Assembly (NCBI GenBank): GCA_029204225.1
Contig: CM055109.1
Coordinates: 33,142,317-33,206,316, forward strand
DNA from: Diphasiastrum complanatum
Taxonomy: Eukaryota; Streptophyta; Lycopodiopsida; Lycopodiales; Lycopodiaceae
DNA length: 64,000 bases
Direction: 5' to 3'
The position numbers were made by a program, and so were the translations under genes. Below, in pieces: positions 10,442-20,656 of this stretch. The notes under the pieces were generated by a model that saw only the letters and a list, made by a program, of their open reading frames with translations, was not told the DNA's origin and did not search any database. Each line of letters begins with the position of its first letter. The stretch's first letter is position 1.

Positions 10442-12647
10442 AGAAGAAAAGCTCTAAGCAATCCATATCAAATTAGAAGCCAACACAAAGTCAAGAGCAA
10501 TTATTCAATCCACAGTCAAAGAAGAAGATGTTCTGTAAGTATTCATCTCAATCTCCTACAATCGACATGGACGAAGGAGCGTTTATGGTCAAAGACCAAA
10601 AGGCAATTCGATAATTCTTGGTTTTTGGATTCTAGAGCTACTCAACATATGACCAGTCATCGTGAGTATTTTCACTCCTATACGCCTTACAGCACAAAGG
10701 AATTCGTTCATCTTGGCGACGATAGTACACACACTATCGAAGGTAAAGGCACTGTAAGATTGAAGTTCCAGCATGATCAATTCAACCTACTATCAAATGT
10801 TTTGTATGTGCCTAAACTCTCTACGAATATTTAGGTCATAGGATAGAGTTTGAGACTGATCAATGCCGAATTATCAATAGGACAAATAAGATCTTTGCAC
10901 CCGGCAAGCAACATAGATACTTATATAGACTCTCATTGTTATTTTGACACAAATCAAGCCTTGAAAACCTCTGTTCTTGTCAACAAAGCACTACTTTGGC
11001 ATTATAGATAAGGACACTTGAATCATACATCTGTGTCGAACATGTTCAGACAATTCTTCGAGCTCGATCTCGACTATTCAACCGACAAAGTTGACCTCCC
11101 TATCTGTCATAGCTGCATCCTTGGAAAGCAAACTAAGATTCCTTCTAGATCAAGTCATAGGCATGCAGCAAAAGATGTTCTAGATGTTATTCACTCAGAT
11201 ATATGTGGTCCAATGCAAACTCCGTCGTTGCTTGATGCAAAGTATTTCATTACCTTCATTGGCGAATATTCCAAAAGAACAGCTGTTTATTTTATTAAGC
11301 AGAAATCGGAGGCTTTCAAAATCTTTCGACAATTCAAAGAGCGTGCAGAAATGGAAACTGGTAAAAGAATTAAAGCACTAAGGTCCGACAATGGGGGAGA
11401 GTACATCTCTACCGAATTCAAGGAGTATTGCCTTAACAACGAAATTGAGCAACAGTTTATTACTTCCTATTCGCCTCAGTCAAGTGGGCTTGTTGAGGAA
11501 AGAACAAAACCTTAGTCGAATCGGCTAAGTGTATGCTTGCTCATGCGACATTTCCGAAAGTCTTCTGGGCTCCTCTGCACCTTATATCCAGAATAGATGC
11601 CCGACTAAAGGTCTCTCAGACAAGACACCATATGAAGTTTGGACAGGCTCCAAACCATCATTATCAAACCTACGCGTTTTTGTATGTATCGCTTATGCAC
11701 AGATACCGCAAGATATAGGAAGAAGCTCTACTTCCACAGTATCAAATCTATTTTCATTAGCTATACTACCTCAGAGTCCAAAGAGACAGAAAGTGAAAGT
11801 TGATCTACATTACTCAGCAAAGATACATTCACAATATGTTAATTAGATATAATCTGATGAATTGCAAGCTAGCTCACTCACCAATGGACCCAAGATTCAA
11901 ATTGTCAAAGGACAAATGTCCTCAAACAATTGAAGAGAAGGAGCAGATGTGTGAGTTTTCTTATCACTCGATAACATAATCTCTTATGTACGCAATGATC
12001 TATACCAGACTAGACATAGCTTTTGCAAGCAGTTCCTTAAGTCAGTTTATGACCAATCCTGGCATGACACATTGGAAAGCTCTTATCAAATTATGAGATA
12101 CATTCGAGCTACTATGGACTTTTATGGAGCAGTCGATAACGACAAACTCAAGATTCTCAGTGGTTATTATATTCAAGTTGAACAAGAGATATAGACACGT
12201 GTAAATCCACATCTGGATTTACATTCTTCCTCAACAACGGTCCTATTTCATGGAACAGTCGCAAGCAGACTTCAATAGCTCTATCTTCTACTGAATCAGA
12301 GTATATCGCAACCTCTCAAGCTACAAAGGAAGTAGTATGGTTGAGAGACTTACTTTCAGATGTTTATCTGAAACAATATGCTCCGACAACTTTACTTTGT
12401 GATAATCAAAGTGCTATTGCTTTATCGGCCAACCCTAGATTTCATTCTAGGAGTAAGCAAATTGAAATTAAGTATCACTATGTCATAAGCAAAGTTCTCG
12501 CCAAAGAGGTAAACTTGCAGTACTGTTGAACGCAAGACATGATAGCTGATATTTTTACTAAAGCACTGAGCTTGGATGCACACACGAGATTTTGTGCAGA
12601 ACTAAGTTTTAAAGTCAAGGCATTCATGGATTCAGATTAAGGGGGAG
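10442..12647 (+). mobile_element. copia-A internal region, deleted copy (gag end, protease, integrase, RNase H)
   Basis: Domains in order: a gag tail; the protease region at 10610-10834 (WFLDSRATQHMTSHREYF, where the catalytic DSGA box reads DSRA); integrase from 11018 (CHSCILGK zinc-finger end, DICGPMQ, LRSDNGGEYIS) to about 11720. A jump follows to the last part of RT (LAHSPMDPRFKLSKD, about 11875). Then comes RNase H (LLCDNQSAIALSANPRFHSRS, 12380-12460; the tail ends at 12640). The catalytic RT core is absent. There are many frameshifts and stops. Codons and order match copia-A copies at 22.7-24.7 kb and 58.5-61.6 kb. A polypurine tract (AAGGGGGAG, about 12639-12647) leads into the 3' LTR. 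The 5' end and 5' LTR are missing. Confidence 0.9.
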
Positions 12648-13500
12648 TTTTGGATTATTCTACTATCGGAAGTGATTCATCCAAATAATCAATCTTTAAT
12701 CTATATCCATTTCATTTATTCAGTTTTGCAATTTTATACATGTTTCTACACAGTCTGCAGAAATACTCGAGAATCGCTCAACAGGTGGCTCCGACATATC
12801 CGACAACTTTGACGAACTGTCGGAGAAGTCCAAGACGTCGAAGACAGTTACTGTTTCCACTTGTTATGAAGCTTACAACTTGCCCTAACTACTTTGCAAG
12901 TAAATTTCCAAGAAGGCCTTACTGAATGGATGACAGCGCATTGGCTAGCTGTCAATTGCGACCTCAACCTAATTAAGCTTACCTATTTGAATGAGCTTAA
13001 ATTGCTTTAGTATAAATAGCTAATCATTAGAGAAGAAAATATGCAGACAAAAGAAGACAGAGGAATACAGAGACTCATAGAGTTCTATTAGCATTATGCT
13101 TTGAGTATTGCTAGCGCTTATTGCTTATTAGAGGAAGTGCATCAGACACAGTTATCAGTTTCTCAGAAATAGTTTAGAATACGCGGTTTCATCTGTTATT
13201 GTTTTGTGCTCATCATCATCTGACTTTGTACATGCTACTTATTGAATCAATTCATCTTCTTATTGCGTTCAATATTATGTCATAATGTATGCTTCCCTGT
13301 AATTATCAGTAATTGACAAATCACTTATCATTTTGTCTGATGCTTGCTAAAAGATCAAACTTGACGATTGTCATAATAGCTTTGTTTGGTTTATGATAGG
13401 CATAGTCATGCATAAGGAAGAAGGATCATTCTGCTGCACTCGATAGTTCGTCTTTCATTTTGACTTAATCACTATCGATTCCTCTTTCCTTCTTCGAACA
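12648..13500 (+). mobile_element. copia-A 3' LTR
   Basis: Directly follows the polypurine tract. Starts TTTTGGATTATTC (the expected TG has become TT) and ends CTTCTTCGAACA. About 853 bp. It carries a TATA-like GTATAAATAGC near 13010. Strongly similar to the LTR at 2943-3735 and to the partial LTRs at 31757-32373 and 61646-62130. Confidence 0.85.
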
Positions 13501-14440
13501 AGTACAAGGTCGGCAGTGTGTAGGAAGCACGACCATTGCAGAGCATAAATCCTCACGAATCGTCAAGGACCAGTCCAAAAAGGATTACCGTAAGAAGAAT
13601 GGGAAATGTGCTCAAAAGATTAAATATTCTGATTCTTTGTATTGTTGACTTTGCTTGACTTTACAAATTGCACTTCCATCCTCACAATATAGCTTTAAAG
13701 ACCAACAACAGCAGATGATCTTGCCTTTCCAAATTCCTCGTACACGTAAAGAATCAAGAACTCGACAAAATTTACACCATCACAATTTACTCACCTCCAA
13801 GATACACAAAACAAGCCGATGGCGCTTCTTCAACCCGACAAATAGAGCATACAGCAATTGCTTCCAGTATTAGACAAATATAACCCCTGATACGCTGCAA
13901 CCTTTCGAAAAAATTAAGTGCCGAATCATCGCCTTATTCTTTATCTTTGCACTGCTGAAGGAAAGACCATTGCAAGCTCCTTGATCTGAATGAAACTGCT
14001 TCTTCACTTCAGATTGCTAGATCAAATCTAGGCTCATAAACAAACGCTTTCTGATAAAAAAAAACTGCACAAATGCGAAGCTCGAAGATATGGCTTCTCC
14101 GTTACAGATTAAAAGATCGACGCAAAATCTGGATCGATATCGTTACCTAACGAAGCATCGCGGGACAAACAGGCGTTCGAAGGGAGCTTGATGGCAAGGT
14201 GTATTTTACGCGCGCTCACTTGGATTTCAGCCACATGGCACATCGCCACTTGGACTGTTTCCAATGGTTGATAGTAGAAACGTGTCAGAATCTCAAGGTT
14301 TAGGATGAAATCCAACGGCGCCGGGCTTTGAATCATCACGTGCTCTCGAGGAAGAAGAAAATAAAGTACACGCGTTCATGACGTACTCTTTATTTCTATT
14401 TCATCTTTGCCACGCCTATAGGCCAAGGGCTTCAAAATAG
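13501..14440 (-). promoter_or_regulatory. promoter/5'-UTR-like region on the minus strand
   Basis: Read on the minus strand, 14420-14130 is unlike the surrounding AT-rich repeats. It has a CACGTG G-box (about 14338), an ACACGT motif, a TACGTCA bZIP-type site (about 14378) and GC-rich stretches. It is followed by a leader-like sequence with a possible donor, GGAGGTGAGTAA, at about 13790-13800. No convincing start codon or protein domain follows before the copia-A LTR at 13500. It may be the orphaned 5' end of a gene cut off by that insertion. The function is inferred only. Confidence 0.3.
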
Positions 14441-14578
14441 GGCCCATCCTTGAGAGAAAAGATACATGGCCTTGAGGCAACTCTATGACATAGCCCATGG
14501 CTACAAGTTACAACAATAAGCAACCTTGAATAATGCAATTCCTTCGCACTATTTTCACCACCTCTTGATACAATAATC

Positions 14579-14582
<4 letters not shown>

Positions 14583-14625
<43 letters not shown>
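14583..14625. repeat. (CT)n microsatellite
   Basis: About 21 CT units. A second short CT run lies at about 14878-14894. Confidence 0.95.
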
Positions 14626-14627
<2 letters not shown>

Positions 14628-15594
14628 CGACGGGCCACATGTTGGAGGTTTCTTTCACAGGTGGCAACCTCCTTAATTAATGAACCTCATATAGGAAATA
14701 GTACCTCTCACATGTTGTGAAGTGAGTAAATTAGAGTGGTTGAAGTCAAAGAATCTTGAAAAGGTAAGAGTCAACCTCAAGAGGTGGACTTTTTCAACCT
14801 CCTCTGACCTTCAATGGGTATGGCCTACCTTTGGAAGCAGGAGGGAGTCCGAGAGAATCAAATACAAATATACGCTTCTCTCTCTCTCTCTCTCAATTTG
14901 TTAATCTAATTAGAATGTAATCACAATCATTACTAAAACTTATCAATCTAATTATAATATCTTTAAGATTGTCAGTCTATTTATAGTCGAAACATAAACA
15001 TGTTAGTCTTCTTGTACCATGTTTAAACATGTCAATCTTATCATAATATGTTATAACTTGTGTGCCAACTTTAATAACAATCATCAATATTTGAAATCTA
15101 AAAAACAAAGCATCAAAGGAAAAACAGTTTCTAATACATTTGAAGTAACAATATTATGTGTCAAAATTATCAACACTCCTAATACTAAACATTTCATAGA
15201 CAAAAATAATAGCCGCAAAAATTTGTTTGTTGATATATTGTACCCATCAACAAGTCTTCAAAGTGCAACACCATCATAAAACATCAAAAGTGTGTTGTAC
15301 CTTCGCTCGTAAACAAACACAAAATCAAAATGCAATTCTTTAGAAACTACACAATAATGTTTCATTATGCCTCAAAAAGTTTCGCTACCTAGACTTACAA
15401 AGCTGAAAATAATTACACATTTATATAAACTACTGGACCAAAAGATCAGTTGCATATTGTTAGTAGCTCCCATAGATCTTGCTCCTTTTTGGCCATTTAA
15501 CTATGAGTTGCTTCCAATTAATAGTTCCTTAAATTCTCCAAGAATTCGGCTCTTGACTACCATAAAACTGCACCTAACAAAGGCTCTAATACCA
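14626..15594 (-). other. AT-rich stretch, possible retroelement leader
   Basis: No conserved domain in any frame. At its right end the minus strand reads TGGTATTAGAGCC (15582-15594), one base away from the initiator-Met tRNA primer-binding site (TGGTATCAGAGCC) used by other elements in this window. The stretch may therefore be the internal 5' leader of a degraded copia element that invaded the adjacent gene. Confidence 0.3.
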
Positions 15595-15651
15595 TGTAAA
15601 GGATCTAACCTACAATTCATTTCTAGGAATCTCACAAGCTATAAGCCAACA
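15595..15651 (-). mobile_element. LTR-end remnant next to a primer-binding site
   Basis: Minus-strand sequence begins TGTTGGCTTATAGC at 15651 and ends TTTACA at 15595, directly before the primer-binding-like site. TG...CA ends are present, but 57 bp is too short for a full LTR, so it is either heavily deleted or the match is fortuitous. It coincides with the point where the HAD-IIIB coding sequence stops. Confidence 0.3.
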
Positions 15652-15654
15652 GAA

Positions 15655-16628
15655 TCACATAGACATAAAGAAATCTGAATAGTATTGTCCTGTACATATG
15701 TATTCAGACACAGACTTCTCACAATCTTTTGGAAGAACCCAGCCATTGACATTATTCACCTCGACATTCCTTATAAAGGCAAGACAATTATTTGGAGCAT
15801 TCATTCGATTTTGAGACAAAAGCATTTCAGGCTGGACTCGGCATGCTCCAAGCATAACGGCGAGTGTAATAGTAAGCGTGATGAGAAGAATAGCAATGGT
15901 TGCAGTGGAGGACACAAGTATCGTAACTGCCAGCGATGAAAGATAGACCCCCGAGTCATCTGCTTGAATGTAACGACTGCCAAACTCTGCAAGTTTTGCA
16001 GAAATCCGCAGCAAGATACGGAAGTTCATTAGCTTTTGAGGAAGGCTGATGTAGAAGAAAACAGTTCAGTATTCATAGCAGCGGGACTTGATATTATAAT
16101 CATCAAATTCAAGAACAAAGAGCAGCGACGTCAATCCGGAATTCCTTATAATCGATAAAGAAGAAAATAAATTCATAACCTACTAGCACATATGAGTAGG
16201 ATTTAGCGATCATGTCACGTATCGCTACGTACAGAATTTCAGTCAACTGATTCAAAGTATAACATCATGACGAGCTCTGGGAAAATTTCAGTTTAAAAGC
16301 CTCAAAGAAAATTTCGTACTGGCCTATGTTGTACCTAAGCCAGAAATTAATCAGAGTCTCTTACACAAACTAGTCGTTTGAACAAGCTTTCAAAAAAAAT
16401 CTTCAAAAAGAGGGAACAATTGACGTTTCCCTTGTATCGATCGAGTAGCATTTAAGTCTGACGTGAGAGGAGCAATCTCAAATATCAAAGAGGAAACAGA
16501 GGTTTTCTGTACTAAAAGAGTGCGATTCTGGACTTACCAGATCCACGAGAGCTGAGGAGACTCAACGAGGATTCATCACGTTCAAGTCTTTGACCAAACG
16601 TCGACACCGTAGGAACAGCACTAGTCAT
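15655..16628 (-). pseudogene. HAD subfamily IIIB acid-phosphatase-like gene, 5' exons only
   Basis: Exon 1 (16628-16538) encodes 30 residues (starting MTSAVPTVSTFGQRLERD) and ends at a good donor, CTG|GTAAGTC. Exon 2 starts at 15986 after ACTTGCAG. The junction is in phase and gives SRGS-E-FGSRYIQADDSGVYLS. A single strong transmembrane segment follows (about LAVTILVSSTATIAILLITLTITLAVML), then a short extracytoplasmic stretch to a TGA at 15655. This layout (Ser-rich start, GSRY motif, one TM helix, Cys-containing N-terminal part) matches plant HAD subfamily IIIB acid-phosphatase-like proteins such as Arabidopsis At2g39920, from family knowledge. The phosphatase domain itself, with its Asp motifs, is not found downstream. 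Retroelement-like sequence begins at 15651. It is either a truncated pseudogene or a gene whose 3' exons have been displaced out of the window. Confidence 0.7.
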
Positions 16629-16825
16629 GTCCTTCCAATTTCTCAAAATGCAAAGCTACATACATACAAGCGTTCGCTCTCTAATTTGTGCAAAAATGGT
16701 CTCATAATCATGTCTGCTCTTGCCAATCACCACCTAATCTGACATTTGTTGTGATAATGTCATGTCTTGCAAAAGACATCTGGTTTTACAATAAATTTAT
16801 CAACAGCAAGGTCAGAGGTGAATTC
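16629..16825. other. upstream region of the HAD-IIIB fragment
   Basis: AT-rich DNA upstream of the start codon at 16628; presumably it holds the promoter and 5' UTR. No clear TATA box could be assigned. Confidence 0.3.
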
Positions 16826-17053
16826 TAGGACCAAATTGACACAATTTTATCATCATTTTCCATGAAAATAATTCTCAAATCACAAGATCTGCGAACACAG
16901 GCCAATAATAAGTCGAAATCTATCTCCGCAGCAAGCAAGTTTTAGGATCAAATTGACACAATTTTATCATCATTTTCCATGAAAATAATTCTCAAATCAC
17001 AAGATCTGCGAACACAGGGCAATAATAAGTCGAAATCCATCTCCGCAGCATGC
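16826..17053. repeat. tandem duplication, about 117-bp unit
   Basis: Two near-identical copies (about 16826-16936 and 16943-17053) sharing CCATGAAAATAATTCTCAAA and CACAAGATCTGCGAACACAG. Only a few bases differ, so the duplication is young. It lies upstream of the HAD-IIIB start and next to the broken end of copia-B. Confidence 0.95.
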
Positions 17054-17159
17054 AGAAGCAGCATCGTTTCTAGCTCGTCAAGGGAACGCCGAAAGAGCAG
17101 TCGGAGACAAGCGAGAAAGGCTCCTTTCAAGCCTCGCAAGCCTTCTGTTAACTCTGAAG

Positions 17160-18296
17160 ATAGACTGCCGTGCTGCATGCTTCTGACCAAAAATCTTTTG
17201 GTAGTTTCATCTCAGCTAGCATAGATCTGGCACTTTCCACAATCATCCAATTCTTGCACCCAGCTACACCATTGAGAGCAGGAGTATGAGCTTGCGTAAA
17301 TTGTCTTTTAATCCCACATTGATCACAAAGATCATTGAAGTCATTAGACTTGTACTCACCTCCACTATCTGATCTTAGGACTTTGATCTTCCTACTTGTC
17401 TGATTTTTGACCAATGCTTTGAAGCTTTTGAAGTTGTCAAATGCATCTTATTTCTTTTTCAAGAAGTAGACCCACGTCTTACGTGACATATCATCAATAA
17501 AGGTCATGAAATAGAAGGCTTTACCTGAGGACATGGTCCTCATAGGTCCGCATAAATCTGTGTGGATTAAATCCAGGATGTTCTTTGCTCTTGCAACACC
17601 CCCTTTATTGAACTTCTCTCGATGTTGCTTCCCATATACACAAGATTCGCACATCGATTTCAAGTGATCTTCTATGGTAGGCAATCCTGTTACCATCTCC
17701 AATTTTCTCATCAAACTGAGGCTTCCCAAGTTCAAGTGACCAAGCCTCTTATGCCACAACTCAGTTTGCGATGGAATGGACGATACAAGTCCATGTTGCC
17801 CCTTGATTGTAGCATTCAACCTGTACAATTTTGTATTGGGCTCTCTTACTCCATCCGCAATAACTTTGAACTTTTGGTTTACATCCTTCACAAAGCAACG
17901 ATCATGGGTGAATTCTACTTTCAACTTTTGATCAATAATGACTCCAACAGAAAGTAGATTTTTCTTCAAACTTGGTACGTAAAGTACCTCCCTGATTATC
18001 CTGCTTTTGCCATCAGGTAGTTGGATTGAAACGGTGCCTATCCCCTTGATCTTGCACACCTTGCCATTTGCTTGTGAAACGGACATTCCATTATCCAACA
18101 CTTTCATGCTACTGAACCAATTCTTGTTACTTGTCATGTGTCTTGTGGCTCCCGAGTCAATATACCACACTTGATCATCTTGATTAGATGACAATGCAAA
18201 TATGAAGATGCTAGAGTCTTCAATCTCACCCTCATCGACAAGGTTACCTGCTGTTTTGGTTTTCCCTTGCCTTGTTCCGCCAGGAATTTGCGACAT
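17160..18296 (-). pseudogene. copia-B protease-integrase region
   Basis: On the minus strand the 17448-18296 frame encodes the retropepsin-like protease (WYIDSGATRHMTSN, with an intact DSGA), the RIIREVLYVPSLKKNLLSV segment, the GAG-pre-integrase finger (ELWHKRLGHLNLGSL and CESCVYGKQ) and the start of the integrase core (DLIHTDLCGPM, FMTFIDDMSRKTWVYFLKKK). An in-frame stop at about 17448 is followed by the rest of the core (VLRSDSGGEYKSNDF, LNGVAGCKNW, where the usual Glu position of the QQNGVAE box is changed). Homology ends at about 17160 near STAVYL, so the integrase C-terminus, RT and RNase H are lost. The gag frame lies directly upstream (18297-19034). Confidence 0.93.
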
Positions 18297-19034
18297 TCAC
18301 TCTTCCAATGGCCCTTTTACCACAATGGAAGCACTTGCCTTTCTTATTGGTCTTACTGGAAGATCACTCATCCTCCTAAGACTTGACAAATTGCTGCTTA
18401 GACTTCTTCTTGCCCTTGCCCTTGCCTTGTTTTTGGCGTGTCGCAAGTGCATGATCGTCAGTATTTTGACGTCTAGCTGCATCAAGATTCCTGTGAGCTC
18501 GTCAAAGCTTGGAAATCTTTCTCTTTATGATATTCCGCTCACAAACATCTGATAGGGTTCTGCAATGCCACACAATGCATTGTGCACCAGCTCCACATCA
18601 CGTATGCGCTCACCAATAGAATGTAGTTCATCCCTCATTGTCTTGATTCTGGTCATGTAGGTCTGAATGTGCTCTCCTTGTTCCATTCGGACACTATTCA
18701 GCTTTGACTTCAGAAACATTATTCTTGACGGATTTGACGTCTCAAACTGCTCCTTTAGCACATCCCATGCATGTCTGGGTGTAACAGCATCACAAATGTG
18801 GGTAATGATGTGATCCTTCACTGACAAGTTAATGAAGGTCAAAGCTTTCCTCATCTTTTTGTCGAACATTTTGATATCCGCTTCATTTGGCGGCCTTCTC
18901 TCATCACCTGTGACGACTTCCCACACGTCTTTCTCCATTAGTATGTTTTTCATTTTGAATTCCCACACTGCATAGTTGGAAATCTCGTCCAATTTGCTAC
19001 TTTCACTCAAAATGGACTCTCCCATATTTGCCAT
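18297..19034 (-). pseudogene. copia-B gag with a split zinc knuckle
   Basis: The 18525-19034 frame starts MANMGESILSESSKLDEISN and carries the copia gag (UBN2-type) core: YAVWEFKMKNILMEKDVWEVV, then AWDVLKEQFETSN, LKSKLNSVRMEQGEHIQTYM and HNALCGIAEPYQMFVSGIS. After a stop the zinc knuckle is seen as CFHCGK near 18330, but a 1-base frameshift inside it (about 18315) throws the second half (H and C ligands) into another frame. Gag would form the virus-like particle and package the RNA. The 5' leader and LTR lie further up at 19035-20656. Confidence 0.9.
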
Positions 19035-20382
19035 CGCAAAACTGCTTGAAACTTCTGCCTTAGGCTAAAAACAGTATGTCGAGGCCAATAGTGATGTCAG
19101 AAGTTGAAAATAATGACCTGCACTTTTTTCCTTACTAGGCCACTCACCGCTTTTCCACCAATTTGAAAGCCAAATCGGCATCGCCTTCCAAAATGCACTC
19201 AGTCGTCAACTTCCAACTTCGTGCCTAGTGAAATGGTGAAATCACTTCTGGTGCGCTCTGAACACTTTCTCTGCTACAATCACTCTATTTTGTGGTAGCG
19301 TACTTGCAGGTACAATCCGGGTGCCCTTCGTTTAGAGGTTATAGCCTTTCGTTTGGTCAAAATAGGCTAAAGGACTAAAAAATAAGGGCTTTTTGAACTT
19401 TTGAACTGTTTCTTCATGAAGAAACTTCACCTTTCACATGTGAAGGGACCCAACTCTAGTTTCAGTTTGAAAATTTTTAATGAAGTTGAATGGCCAATCT
19501 TCCTTCAATGGCCTTCATGTCCTTTCAAAGCCCCTTTCACCTCAATCCAATGGCTACCTTGGATCCAACGGCCCACAACTGTTCTTGGAGGCTCGATCTT
19601 TACCACAGATCTATGTGACTGGAGATCCGACGGTCCTAGGCACTTTTGTGCGCTGATCCATGCGCTTGCAGACATGTCTCGCTTTGGAATACTATGTGTT
19701 CTTTGGTTTTGAAGCGCGCGACCAATCCTCACGGCCTCCATGACCTCTCCTCCTCTTTCCTAATTTCTTGCTTCTTTTCAAGCCAAATCAGCTTGTTCTT
19801 GGGCGACTCTAGAGCGTTTTCGATCCAATCTGAATCTGTAGCTGGTTGCGCCCTATCTATGCGCCCTGGAGGAACTTTTCAGATTTGTATTTGGCCTTGG
19901 AACGACTGAGAACAGTTGGTTTTTCCAACAGTTTTATGATTTTTACCAAAAAAACCCTTCTTCAGCTCTTTTCCAAGCAATTCTCAGCTTTACTCTGAGT
20001 TTTTTTCTTACAAATTCAACCTCCCCGAGGTCGCCCTAGTCCGACCAATCTGATGGGACTGACGGCATACGATTTGGTAAGGATTTCACCACACACGGTT
20101 CAACTTTGCAGAGAAAGCTTCAAAACCCCACCAAAGCTGAGAAATTCACAATTTTCTCAATTTTTCACCAAATTCTGCCCTGTCAATTGCTATGGCCACT
20201 ATCACCGCTCTTTGCAGCTCCTCTGCAAATCCCTTTACGCCTAACGACTGTCTATATAGTGACTTTTCTTTCCGTCTTTAGCTCGCCGTAAACCCCGAAC
20301 TCTCAAAAGACTTCTCTTCTCCTGAAGTTCTCTTCGATGGTGATGTTGTACTGTGTACACTCCCTGTACGGCTCTGATACCA
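19035..20382 (-). mobile_element. copia-B 5' leader with primer-binding site
   Basis: Non-coding leader of about 1.3 kb between the 5' LTR and gag, longer than is usual for copia elements, with GC-rich stretches at 19480-19900. At its start the minus strand reads TGGTATCAGAGC (20371-20382), an exact initiator-Met tRNA primer-binding site beside the LTR end. Confidence 0.75.
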
Positions 20383-20656
20383 ACTTAGAATTTGCTTTGC
20401 ACAGGAACATAGATCATGCTACAAAGTAACATAGACAGAAAACACTCTCCACTGCAAGCTCACATAGCAACTATATTTCTCAAAATGAAATTACACTGTA
20501 CATATAGTTGTTCACTCAGGCAACCCACGCATGACCCAAGTTGTCGTTAGCGGGACGCGTTTCCCGTCGACTTGCCTCGTGGCGAGGCCAATTGTTCCTT
20601 ATCCACTGATAGGACCCTCATTATGATAGCACAGTGATTCTACTTTAATTCTAACT
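20383..20656 (-). mobile_element. copia-B 5' LTR
   Basis: On the minus strand it runs AGTTAGAATTAAAG ... AATTCTAAGT (about 274 bp) and is followed by the primer-binding site. It is highly similar to the 3' LTR at 26516-26780 in the opposite orientation; shared strings include AACTATATGTACAGTGTAAT and GAGCTTGCAGTGGAGAGTG. Confidence 0.9.
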
